A stretch of DNA of 26,583 nucleotides from Candidatus Bipolaricaulota bacterium (lineage in GTDB: Bacteria; Bipolaricaulota; Bipolaricaulia; UBA7950; UBA9294), in assembly GCA_020350845.1 (NCBI GenBank), contig CP070725.1, positions 855,958-882,540 on the forward strand, written 5' to 3'. The notes below the pieces were generated by a model that was not told the origin of the DNA, did not search any database, and saw only the letters and a list, made by a program, of their open reading frames with translations. This document shows positions 1-7,675 of the stretch, piece after piece. Both the position numbers and the translations under genes were made by a program. Numbering within the stretch: the stretch's first letter is position 1; every line of letters starts with the position of its first letter.

Positions 1-95
1 AGTTCATGTCGGCGAAGTTCCTGCCGCACACGGATCTGGGGCTCTTCCCGAGGGCTGCGGAGCTCGCGGCGGGAGCGGAAGCGGGAGGGATCTGA
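1..95 (+). CDS. 3' end of a CDS, possibly AcsV/RACo-type corrinoid-protein reductive activator
   Basis: An open frame (frame 3) runs in from the window edge and stops at TGA 93-95, giving about 30 residues that include FLPHTDLGLFPRA. I recall a similar FLPHTD-like ending in the DUF4445/ASKHA reductive activators of corrinoid iron-sulfur proteins (AcsV, RACo), which often sit beside cooC and acsD. That match is from memory and on very few residues. The stop lies 3 bases before the cooC start, and the cooC ribosome site (GGGAGGG, 83-89) lies inside this gene, so the two are probably co-transcribed. Alternatives are the end of acsB or acsC, but the endings I remember for those do not fit. Confidence 0.4.
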   Translation, partial: FMSAKFLPHTDLGLFPRAAELAAGAEAGGI

Positions 96-98
96 CGG

Positions 99-869
99 GT
101 GAGCCTCACGATCGCGGTTGCGGGGAAGGGAGGTACGGGGAAGACGACCGTGTCCTCGCTGATGGTGCGCGCCCTGCTGGCGCGTGGCATGGCTCCCCTG
201 CTCGCCGTCGATGCGGACCCCAACTCCAACCTCGGCGAGACCCTCGGCGTCGAGGCGAGCCGCTCGATCGGCAGGCTTCAGGCAGAGACGCTGAAGCAGA
301 TCCATGACCTCCCCGCCGGCGTGCCCCTCGGACGCCATCTCGAGTACGAGCTGCACCAGGCGATCGAGGAGGGCGAAGGGGTCGATCTCCTCGTCATGGG
401 ACACGGGGAAGGGCCGGGCTGCTACTGCGCGGTGAACCACATTCTGCGCAAGTACTTGGAAACGCTGCGATCGGCGTACCGGTGCACGATCCTCGACAAC
501 GAGGCGGGGCTGGAGCATCTCTCTCGGCGTGTCTCGAGCGGGATCGACGTTCTCCTCGTGGTCAGCGACGGGAACCCCGCGGCGCTTCGTGCGGCAGGGC
601 GGATCGACCGGATGGTGGACGACCTCGAACTTGCCATTCGTCGCAGGTTCCTCGTCCTGAACGGTCTGACGGACGGACTGACGCCACGTGCTGAGGAGGA
701 GATCGCGGCCATCGGGCTGGCGGTCGTGGGAAGGGTGCCTCACGACCCGATGATCACGGAGATGAACGGGGCGGGACGGCCGATCGGCGAGCTCCCTGCG
801 GAGTCCGCTGCTCTCCGGGAAGTCTCTCGACTCGTGGACAAGCTGCTGGAAAAGGAGGACAGGGCGTGA
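99..869 (+). CDS. cooC: CooC-type nickel-insertion ATPase for CO dehydrogenase
   Basis: This 256-residue MinD/ParA-like ATPase is expected to load nickel into the C-cluster of CO dehydrogenase, or the A-cluster of acetyl-CoA synthase in the AcsF role, in the cytoplasm. The deviant Walker A motif GKGGTGKTT lies at residues 9-17. DADPNSNLGE follows near residue 38, as is typical of CooC. The Cys-x-Cys pair C108/C110 (GCYC) matches the CooC metal-binding motif, and LDNEAGLEHLSRR is also characteristic. The start is GTG at 99 with a GGGAGGG site upstream. The stop overlaps the GTG of acsD (GTGA), indicating translational coupling. The CODH it would serve is encoded 6.8 kb downstream in the same operon. 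Confidence 0.93.
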   Translation: MSLTIAVAGKGGTGKTTVSSLMVRALLARGMAPLLAVDADPNSNLGETLGVEASRSIGRLQAETLKQIHDLPAGVPLGRHLEYELHQAIEEGEGVDLLVMGHGEGPGCYCAVNHILRKYLETLRSAYRCTILDNEAGLEHLSRRVSSGIDVLLVVSDGNPAALRAAGRIDRMVDDLELAIRRRFLVLNGLTDGLTPRAEEEIAAIGLAVVGRVPHDPMITEMNGAGRPIGELPAESAALREVSRLVDKLLEKEDRA

Positions 870-1849
870 CCGTTCAGATTCCCGATGCGAAGAAGAGCTG
901 GCCCCACACGATCAACGAGCTCACGATCGGCGCGACCGCCGAGACCGGCGGCACGCGCGCGTCGACGGTTGTGGTAGGTGGTGAGACGACCCTTCCCTTC
1001 TACCACTTCGAGGGGTCGATGCCGAATGCGCCCGTCGTTGCCATGGAGGTCTGGGACATCCCTCCCGAGGATTGGCCCGAGCCACTGCAGGCGCCGTTCG
1101 CCGATGTGATGAGCGAGCCCGGGACGTGGGCAGCGGCGTGCGTCGAGCGCCACGGCGCGCAGATGATCTGCCTGCGCCTCAAGGGGTGCGATCCCAACGG
1201 CGCGAATCGCTCTCCGGACGAGGCCGCTGCCGCGGCGAAGCGCGTCGCGGACGCGGTCGGCGTTCCGCTCATCGTGTGGGGCTGCGGGAACGACGACAAG
1301 GACAACGAGGTCTTCCCCGTCGTCGCGGAGGCGATGTCTGGTGAGAACTGCCTTCTGGGGACGATCACGGAAGACAACTACAAGACGCTGACCGCCGTGG
1401 GGACGGCCTATGGCCACAAGTTGATCGCGGAGTCGCCGGTCGACATCAACATGGCGAAGCAGGTGAACATTCTCGCACTCGATGTCGAGTACCCGGCAGA
1501 GAACCTGGTGATCTACCCGAGCACGGGAGCCCTGGGCTACGGGATCGAGTACGTCTACTCGATCATGGAACGACTCCGCATCGCCGGTCTCAAGGGCGAC
1601 AAGGTTGTGGCGATGCCGATGTTGTGTGACATCGGTGTCGAGGTCTGGGGCGTCAAGGAGGCGAAGGCTCCCGAGGCGGAGGTCCCTGGGTGGGGTGACG
1701 TCGCCACACGCGGGCCGATGTGGGAGGCCTCGACGGCCGTGGTGTATCTGCTCGCAGGAGCGGACATCCTGATCATGCGGCACCCCGAAGCGGTGCGGAT
1801 GACGCTGGAGACGATTCGCCGTCTGATGGGAGGAGGTGGGACGCAGTGA
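866..1849 (+). CDS. acsD: Corrinoid iron-sulfur protein small subunit (acetyl-CoA decarbonylase/synthase delta)
   Basis: This 327-residue protein has the TIM-barrel small subunit of the corrinoid iron-sulfur protein (AcsD/CdhD family). It pairs with AcsC and carries the methyl group from AcsE to acetyl-CoA synthase. Supporting stretches are the N-terminal KKSWPHTINELTIGATAETG, a block ending PFYHFEGSMPN, and LKGCDPNGANRSPDE. Length is normal for the family. The GTG start at 866 overlaps the cooC stop, and the TGA stop at 1847-1849 overlaps the acsE GTG at 1846, so translation is coupled on both sides. The large subunit AcsC is not in this window and must lie elsewhere, most simply upstream. 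Confidence 0.93.
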   Translation: MTVQIPDAKKSWPHTINELTIGATAETGGTRASTVVVGGETTLPFYHFEGSMPNAPVVAMEVWDIPPEDWPEPLQAPFADVMSEPGTWAAACVERHGAQMICLRLKGCDPNGANRSPDEAAAAAKRVADAVGVPLIVWGCGNDDKDNEVFPVVAEAMSGENCLLGTITEDNYKTLTAVGTAYGHKLIAESPVDINMAKQVNILALDVEYPAENLVIYPSTGALGYGIEYVYSIMERLRIAGLKGDKVVAMPMLCDIGVEVWGVKEAKAPEAEVPGWGDVATRGPMWEASTAVVYLLAGADILIMRHPEAVRMTLETIRRLMGGGGTQ

Positions 1850-2649
1850 TCCTCATCGGCGAGCGGATCAACGCCGGGTTCAAGGACATCGCGAACGCGA
1901 TTCGGACCAAGGACCCGACGGCCGTCGAGAAGTGGGCAGTGGCCCAGGCGGAGGCCGGTGCGACCTATCTCGACGTGAACATCGGTGCTGCGTCCCGAGA
2001 TCCGGCCGACATGGCGTGGCTCGTGGAGACGGTTCAGAAGGCCGTTCCGACGAAGATTTCGGTCGATAGCACGAAGATCGAAGCGATCGAGGCGGGGCTC
2101 GATGCGATCGACGGCCGAGGCGTCCTGGTCAACTCGACGACGGCCGATCCCGGGAAGCTCGAGAAGATCATCCCGCTTGCGGTGAAGCATGAGGCCATGC
2201 TCCTCGGGCTCGCTATGGATGAGCGCGGGAGCCCGCAGAACGTCGAACGGCGGGTCGAGAACGGAGCGATGGTCTTCATGGCGGCGACGGAGGCGGGAAT
2301 CCCGCCGGAGCGGATCGTCCTCGACCCGATCCTCATGCCGATCAAGTTCATGCAGGAGCAGGTCCCGAACGTCCTCGAGGCGATCGAGCAGTACACCCAT
2401 CTGTCCGATCCTCCGCCGCACATCTCCGTCGGCCTGTCGAACATCGGCTCGAAGACGGCGGAGCGGGGAAGGATCGTGCGCACGTTCCTCGTGATGGCGA
2501 TGGCGCGTGGGCTCGATGCGGCGATCCTCGACGTCTGCGACGAGGAGACCATCGCTGCCGTGGCGACGGCGGAGCTGATGCTGAACCAGGAGATCTACAG
2601 CGACTCGTACATCCGTGCGTTTCGGATCAAGGCGGGAGGCAGTGCGTAG
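1846..2649 (+). CDS. acsE: 5-methyltetrahydrofolate:corrinoid iron-sulfur protein methyltransferase
   Basis: AcsE (267 residues) moves the methyl group from methyl-THF to cobalt in the corrinoid iron-sulfur protein. The frame is open further upstream, but GTG at 1846 gives the family N-terminus ILIGERINAGFKDI and overlaps the acsD stop. GGGAGGAGG at 1828-1836 supplies the ribosome site. The pterin-binding barrel motifs LDVNIGAASRDP, ISVDSTKIEAIEAGL and LVNSTTADPGKLE are present, as is VGLSNIGSKTAERG. Length matches the acetogen enzyme (about 262 residues). Gene order acsD-acsE is the usual one, but the next genes are Nuo-like rather than acs genes. Confidence 0.93.
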   Translation: MILIGERINAGFKDIANAIRTKDPTAVEKWAVAQAEAGATYLDVNIGAASRDPADMAWLVETVQKAVPTKISVDSTKIEAIEAGLDAIDGRGVLVNSTTADPGKLEKIIPLAVKHEAMLLGLAMDERGSPQNVERRVENGAMVFMAATEAGIPPERIVLDPILMPIKFMQEQVPNVLEAIEQYTHLSDPPPHISVGLSNIGSKTAERGRIVRTFLVMAMARGLDAAILDVCDEETIAAVATAELMLNQEIYSDSYIRAFRIKAGGSA

Positions 2650-2679
2650 CGCCGCGGCACAGGCAGGAAAGGAGACCGG

Positions 2680-3171
2680 ATGGCCGGCAGCGAAAGCCCA
2701 GTGATCACCGCCGATGAGCTGGCGGAGCGGCTTGCGCCGATTCTCTCCAAGTACCTCGGGAAGGAAGGCGCGGTGATTTCACTCCTCCAGGACGTCCAAG
2801 AGGAGTTCGGCTTCCTCGAGGAGCGTGCGATGACAGCTGTCGCCGATGCCCTGCGTCTGCCGGTCTCTCACCTCTACGGCGTGGCGTCGTTCTATGCCCA
2901 GTTCTACTTCGAGCCTCGCGGAAGGAACATCGTCAGGATCTGCACGGGGACAGCCTGCCATATCCGTGGCGCCCCGGCGATCCAGACGACGCTCGAGGAG
3001 GAACTCGGCATCTCTGCCGGGGAGACGACGGACGACCTGGAGTTCACACTCGAGACGGTGAACTGCGTCGGCTGTTGCGCGCTTGCCCCTGTGGTCATGG
3101 TGGGCGATCAAGTCGTACGACGGAAGGAGCTCCAGAAGGTGATCAACGCCCTCAAGGAGACCGAGGAATAG
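2680..3171 (+). CDS. nuoE: NuoE/HydC-like [2Fe-2S] subunit
   Basis: This 163-residue thioredoxin-like [2Fe-2S] protein belongs to the NuoE/HydC/HoxE family, the partner of NuoF in NADH-oxidising modules. An N-terminal helical part includes VISLLQDVQEEFGFL and HLYGVASFYAQF. The cluster ligands appear as CTGTAC and later CVGCC, the family C-x4-C and C-x3-C pairs. It begins at ATG 2680 after AGGAAAGGAGACCGG, 30 bases downstream of acsE, and ends 2 bases before nuoF. It should work with the next three genes as a soluble NADH-linked unit. Sequence alone does not separate NuoE of an NADH:ferredoxin module from HydC of a bifurcating hydrogenase, but no H-cluster HydA is nearby. Confidence 0.88.
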   Translation: MAGSESPVITADELAERLAPILSKYLGKEGAVISLLQDVQEEFGFLEERAMTAVADALRLPVSHLYGVASFYAQFYFEPRGRNIVRICTGTACHIRGAPAIQTTLEEELGISAGETTDDLEFTLETVNCVGCCALAPVVMVGDQVVRRKELQKVINALKETEE

Positions 3172-3173
3172 CG

Positions 3174-5036
3174 ATGGCGAGACGACCGAGCATCGAGAAG
3201 TTGCGGGCCGAGGCGCGGAAGGCGCGGAGCGGGAATGGTCGGCCGCGCGTGCTGATCGGGGCAGCAACGTGTGGTCGCGCCGCCGGCGCGCTCGACGTCG
3301 CGGCGGCGTTCAACGAGGAGATCGAGCGGCGAGGCCTGGACGTCGAGGTCGTCGTGACCGGGTGTCAGGGCTGGTGCGGCAACGAGCCGCTGGTTTTGAT
3401 CGAGCCCCACCGCCTCTTCTACCAGCGCGTCACGCCCTACGATGTCGCGCCGATTCTGGATCTCACGCTGTCCCGTGATCGGGCCATCGACAGACTGCTC
3501 TACAGCGAGCCGGACACCGGGGACGTCGTTCGCTGGTGGGAGGATGTTCCGTTCTACGGGAAGCAGCGCCGCATCATCCTGCGCAACTGCGGGATGATCG
3601 ATCCGACCGACATCCACAGCGTTCTCGCCGCAGGGGGATACGAGGCCCTGGAGAAGGTCATCGCCGGTCTCGCGCCGGACGAGGTCATCGAAGAGATCAA
3701 GCGATCGGGCTTGCGGGGGCGGGGCGGCGCAGGCTTCCCCACGGGAAGGAAGTGGGAACTGTGCCGACGTCAGCAGAACGCCCCGAAGTACGTGATCTGC
3801 AACGGCGACGAAGGAGACCCGGGCGCCTTCATGGACCGAAGCGTGCTCGAGGGGGATCCGCACTCGGTGATCGAGGGGATGATCATCGCCGCGTATGCGA
3901 TCGGCGATGTCCATGAGGGGACTGTCTACGTCCGGGCGGAATACCCTCTCGCCGTCCGCAATCTGACGATCGCCATCGAGCAGGCGGAGGAACTCGGGTT
4001 GCTGGGGAAGAACATCCTCGGAAGCGGGCTCGACTTCCACTTGGGGATCAAGCGCGGGGCCGGGGCCTTCGTCTGCGGCGAGTCCACGGCACTGATGTAC
4101 TCGATCGAAGGGGTTCGTGGTATGCCGCGCCAGACACCGCCCCGTTCCGTCGAACGTGGCTTGTGGGGCAAGCCGACGGTCCTCAACAACGTCAAGACCT
4201 TCGCCCTCGTCCCGGTCATCATCAACCGGGGAGCGGACTGGTTCGCCGCGATCGGGACGGAAGGGTCAAAGGGCACGCAGGTCTTCGCACTCACGGGAAA
4301 GGTGAAGAACACCGGGCTGGTCGAGGTTCCGATGGGGATCACCATCCGCGAGCTGGTGCACGACATCGGCGGCGGGACGCTCGGCGGAGGACGCTGCAAG
4401 GCGGTGCAGACCGGCGGGCCGTCGGGTGGATGCATCCCGGAGTCGCTGTTCGACACGCCGATCGACTTCGACTCTCTGCAGGAGATCGGCGCCATGATGG
4501 GCTCCGGCGGACTGGTCGTGATGGACGAGTCCGACTGCATGGTCTCCATCGCGCGGTACTTCCTCGCGTTCACACAGCAGGAATCGTGTGGCAAGTGCAC
4601 GCCGTGCCGAGTCGGCACGTATCGGATGCTGGAGATCATGGATCGCATCGTCGAGGGGAAGGGCGAGCCGGGAGACATCGAGAGGCTCGAGAACTTGGGC
4701 CGAGAGATCCAGGAGACCGCGCTCTGCGCGCTCGGTCGATCGGCACCGAATCCCGTCCTCACGACGATCCGCCACTTCCGCGACGAGTACGAGGCGCACA
4801 TCCGTGATCGGCGCTGCCCGGTCGGCGTCTGCCACTCGCCCGGGGGCTACCGTATCGTCGCCGACGAGTGCCTCCACTGCGGGCTGTGTCTGGATGTCTG
4901 CGACGATGATGCGATCCGCGAGAACCGCTCCGGCTACACGATCGATCGGGAGGCCTGCATCGGTTGCGGCAAGTGCCACATTATCTGCCCTGCCGAAGCG
5001 ATCGTTCTCGAGGAGACCGAGGAGGTGATCGCGTGA
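3174..5036 (+). CDS. nuoF: NuoF/HydB-like NADH-oxidising flavoprotein with C-terminal 2[4Fe-4S] ferredoxin
   Basis: This 620-residue protein has three parts. Residues about 25-110 form a thioredoxin-like [2Fe-2S] domain (C33, C64, C68; one ligand of the canonical four is absent, as I recall for HydB proteins). Next is the NuoF core with FMN loop GRGGAGFPTGRKW, NADH-site GDEGDPGAFMDRS, CGESTALM, and the [4Fe-4S] motif SCGKCTPCRVGTYRM. The C-terminus has two ferredoxin motifs, CLHCGLCLDVC and CIGCGKCHIIC. ATG 3174 lies 2 bases after nuoE. The architecture is that of HydB-type subunits in flavin-based bifurcating or confurcating NADH:ferredoxin enzymes; bifurcation itself cannot be read from sequence. 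The stop overlaps the next start (GTGA). Confidence 0.92.
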   Translation: MARRPSIEKLRAEARKARSGNGRPRVLIGAATCGRAAGALDVAAAFNEEIERRGLDVEVVVTGCQGWCGNEPLVLIEPHRLFYQRVTPYDVAPILDLTLSRDRAIDRLLYSEPDTGDVVRWWEDVPFYGKQRRIILRNCGMIDPTDIHSVLAAGGYEALEKVIAGLAPDEVIEEIKRSGLRGRGGAGFPTGRKWELCRRQQNAPKYVICNGDEGDPGAFMDRSVLEGDPHSVIEGMIIAAYAIGDVHEGTVYVRAEYPLAVRNLTIAIEQAEELGLLGKNILGSGLDFHLGIKRGAGAFVCGESTALMYSIEGVRGMPRQTPPRSVERGLWGKPTVLNNVKTFALVPVIINRGADWFAAIGTEGSKGTQVFALTGKVKNTGLVEVPMGITIRELVHDIGGGTLGGGRCKAVQTGGPSGGCIPESLFDTPIDFDSLQEIGAMMGSGGLVVMDESDCMVSIARYFLAFTQQESCGKCTPCRVGTYRMLEIMDRIVEGKGEPGDIERLENLGREIQETALCALGRSAPNPVLTTIRHFRDEYEAHIRDRRCPVGVCHSPGGYRIVADECLHCGLCLDVCDDDAIRENRSGYTIDREACIGCGKCHIICPAEAIVLEETEEVIA

Positions 5037-5560
5037 ACGCGGAGACCGCGGTGCTCTGCGCTCCGCAACGCGCGCTCGATGCGCTGATCGAGTTCGCCAA
5101 CGACGGCATGTGCGGACGCTGCCTTCCCTGCCCGTTGGCGACGAAGCAAGCGATCGTCACCATCGAGCGGATCATCGCGGGGCAAGGGGATGAGGCCGAT
5201 CTGGCGCGGCTCGCTCGCGTCGCAGCGGAGCTCGTCGATGCGGCGCGCTGCCCGAAAGGTGAGGAGGCCGCTCGGGCACTCGGCGAGTCGTTGCGTGGCT
5301 CGACGGAATTCGAGCGGCACGTTGACGGCGTCTGCCCCGAGGGGACGTGCCGTGCGTTGACCCGATTCCGCATCGATCCCGAGAAGTGCACGATGTGTGG
5401 CGCGTGCGCCGAGGTCTGTCCGCGCGACGCGATCGAAGGAGACCCGTACGTACCGTACTTGGGGGACAACCACCCGTACACGATCCGTGAGTTGCGGTGC
5501 GATGGATGTGGGGCGTGCGTCGATGTCTGCGAGGCAGGCGCGATCGCGCGAGTCACGTAA
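5033..5560 (+). CDS. Orphan NuoF-type C-terminal [4Fe-4S] domain fused to 2[4Fe-4S] ferredoxin
   Basis: This 175-residue iron-sulfur protein looks like the tail of the preceding NuoF without its FMN/NADH core. C27, C30, C33 and C73 reproduce the NuoF N3-cluster spacing (MCGRCLPCPLATKQ). Residues 119-129 (CTMCGACAEVC) and 156-166 (CDGCGACVDVC) are two ferredoxin clusters. The GTG start at 5033 overlaps the nuoF stop and has GAGGAGACCGAGGAGG upstream. It probably arose by partial duplication of nuoF and would carry three [4Fe-4S] clusters. A role as electron conduit within the Nuo-like complex, or between it and CooS or ferredoxin, is inference. I do not recognise a named family for the whole protein. 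Confidence 0.82.
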   Translation: MNAETAVLCAPQRALDALIEFANDGMCGRCLPCPLATKQAIVTIERIIAGQGDEADLARLARVAAELVDAARCPKGEEAARALGESLRGSTEFERHVDGVCPEGTCRALTRFRIDPEKCTMCGACAEVCPRDAIEGDPYVPYLGDNHPYTIRELRCDGCGACVDVCEAGAIARVT

Positions 5561-5569
5561 GGAGAGAAG

Positions 5570-7675
5570 ATGGCGAAGGAGATCAGCCTGAGCATCGATG
5601 GACGGACGGCGACCGTCGCCGAGGGGACCACGATCCTGCAGGCAGCGGAGACCGTGGGGATCGAGATCCCGCGCCTGTGCTACTTCGCGGGGCTCCCCCC
5701 GAGCGGGTCGTGCCGACTGTGCCTGGTCGAGCTCGAAGGGCAGGGCCGACTCGCAGTAGCGTGCACGCAGCGGGTGAAGGACGGGATGGCTGTTCACACC
5801 CGATCCGAGCGGGTAGACGAGGCGCGGAGTTTCGTCCTCGAGCTGATCTGGTCGACCCACCCGGGAGACTGTACGACCTGCGAGAAGAGCGGGGCATGTG
5901 ACCTGCAGAAGTACACCTACGACTACGACGTCGACAAACACCGCTATCCACTGCACGTCCCGGACGGGTTCCCGACGGCGTACGACGATCCACTGATCGA
6001 GCGGGATCTGAGTCTGTGCATCTTGTGCGGTCGCTGCATCCGCGCCTGCCGCGAGCAGAGCCAGGGGATCCTCGACTTCATGCAGCGCGGGATGGCGACC
6101 GCAGTGACCACGTCGCTCGACAAGCCACTCGTCGACTCGGGCTGCGACTTCTGCGGAGGCTGCGTTGCCGTCTGCCCCGTCGGGTGTCTGGTCGAGCGCA
6201 ACCGGAAGCTCCGTGGTCGGGAGTGGGAGCTCGAGTCGTCGGCGACGCGCTGTGGGTTCTGCAGCCTAGGCTGTGATCTCATCGTGGATAGCGCACACGG
6301 GCAGATCGTTCGGACCCGGCCCGGCGAGGACGGGTACCTGTGCGTTCGCGGGAAGTTCGGGTGGGACTACCTCGCGAGTGACAATCGATTGGACGCCCCC
6401 CTTGTGCGGAGTGGCGGCGCTCTCGAAGAGACGACGTGGGAGGAGGCCCTGGCACGGGCGGCGAAGGGCCTGGCGGACACGGGCAGCGTCGCCGGGATCG
6501 TCGGCCCGAATGTCACGAACGAGGCGGTGAAGGCGTTCGGCGATCTGGTCACGGGCTCGCTGAATGGGGAGACCGTTGCCCTCTCGAGCGGCGGATCTTC
6601 CACGGGCGTCCTCGCGACCTTCGGCAGCCTGAAGGCGCTCGCCGACCTCGCGGACCTTGAGAGAGCGAAGAAGATCCTTGCCGTGGGACCAGCACTGGCG
6701 GAGGGATACCCGCGCGCGCGCCTCGCGATCAAGCGGGCCGTTGGCCGCGGCGCGAAGCTGATTGTCATCGATCCCGGTGATTCGGAGCTGACGGCGCTGG
6801 CGACGCTCCATCTGAAGCCGCCGGCGGGCTCCGAGGCCGACGTGTTGAGCGCGATCGGGAAGGCTCTCATCATGGGGGACCTGCACAACGCCGATGCGGT
6901 CGAGCAGATTCGGGGAGGAGCCGACGCGGCCGCTCGGATCTCGGAGCAGGAGGTTCCTGCGACGGGCATCGGGCCGGGGCAGATCACCGAGGCGGCGAAG
7001 CTGTTTGCGGAAGGGAAGGGCGTGCTCATGGCGGCGGGCGTCCCGTGCGTCGCGATTCGTCGGGGCGCCGCCCTTCTGTTGCTGACGGGGCGAGTGAAGG
7101 GGAGTCTGCTTCTACCGTATGCCGCAGCGAACCCGTGGTCGGGCGTCCTCCTCGGCGCCGATGCCGGTCTCTCCGGGATCGAGGCAAAGGGGCTCGTGGT
7201 CTTGGGAGCGGATCCCGCGGCTACCGGCAGCATGCCGTCGGCGAGCTTCCTCGTCGTTCAGGATCTCTTCCTGACGGAGACGGCGAGGAAGGCTGACGTC
7301 GTGCTCCCTCTTCGCGGCATTGCCGAGGAGGAGGGTACGGTCATCGGCGCGGGTGGGAAGTTGATCAACGTGTCGGCGGCGGCTCCGTCCGATCTTCCGG
7401 CGACATGGCAGGTTCTTGCCGACCTGGCGACCGCGGCGGGGAAGCCTCTCCCCTATGCGTCGCTTCGAGACGTGCGGACGGCCGTGAAGGATGCGATCGC
7501 ATCGCTTGAGGGCGAGCTGCAGTTCCCGTCGCTGAGTGGCGCCGGGGATCCGGGCGAACTTCGTCCGTACGGTCGATTCGAGCTCCCGGAGCCCTCATGG
7601 GTCGCGCGTTCGCAGATCCGCGGGGGTGGCGTTGCGCCAGGCGTTCAGGGAAGGGCAGAGGAGGTGGCCGCATGA
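5570..7675 (+). CDS. nuoG: NuoG/FdhA-like iron-sulfur protein with degenerate molybdopterin domain
   Basis: This 701-residue protein carries the NuoG cluster set in order. [2Fe-2S]: C37, C48, C51, C65. His-Cys3 cluster: H97, C101, C104, C110. Two [4Fe-4S]: C150/C153/C156/C160 and C192/C195/C198/C202. The Fe4S4 motif of molybdopterin enzymes: C228, C231, C235, C258. A shortened molybdopterin oxidoreductase-type domain follows. No Cys or Sec is seen at the position where formate dehydrogenases bind molybdenum (the region reads PNVTNEAVKAF), so formate oxidation is unlikely. It begins at ATG 5570 after AAGGAGAGAAG and overlaps cooS by ATGA. It is probably the wire-like large subunit of the NuoEF module; FdhA is the alternative, disfavoured. 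Confidence 0.87.
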   Translation: MAKEISLSIDGRTATVAEGTTILQAAETVGIEIPRLCYFAGLPPSGSCRLCLVELEGQGRLAVACTQRVKDGMAVHTRSERVDEARSFVLELIWSTHPGDCTTCEKSGACDLQKYTYDYDVDKHRYPLHVPDGFPTAYDDPLIERDLSLCILCGRCIRACREQSQGILDFMQRGMATAVTTSLDKPLVDSGCDFCGGCVAVCPVGCLVERNRKLRGREWELESSATRCGFCSLGCDLIVDSAHGQIVRTRPGEDGYLCVRGKFGWDYLASDNRLDAPLVRSGGALEETTWEEALARAAKGLADTGSVAGIVGPNVTNEAVKAFGDLVTGSLNGETVALSSGGSSTGVLATFGSLKALADLADLERAKKILAVGPALAEGYPRARLAIKRAVGRGAKLIVIDPGDSELTALATLHLKPPAGSEADVLSAIGKALIMGDLHNADAVEQIRGGADAAARISEQEVPATGIGPGQITEAAKLFAEGKGVLMAAGVPCVAIRRGAALLLLTGRVKGSLLLPYAAANPWSGVLLGADAGLSGIEAKGLVVLGADPAATGSMPSASFLVVQDLFLTETARKADVVLPLRGIAEEEGTVIGAGGKLINVSAAAPSDLPATWQVLADLATAAGKPLPYASLRDVRTAVKDAIASLEGELQFPSLSGAGDPGELRPYGRFELPEPSWVARSQIRGGGVAPGVQGRAEEVAA

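Noticed and set aside
740..1783. Long minus-strand open frame opposite cooC/acsD
   Set aside because: It is an Arg/Asp/His-rich shadow of the well-recognised plus-strand genes; such long antisense frames are common at this GC content.
3269..3478. Small overlapping open frames inside nuoF and other genes
   Set aside because: They are short, Arg-rich, lack ribosome sites and lie wholly inside recognised genes.
5570..7675. Formate dehydrogenase with selenocysteine
   Set aside because: No in-frame TGA and no Cys at the expected ligand position are seen, and the molybdopterin domain is short, so NuoG-like is the better call.
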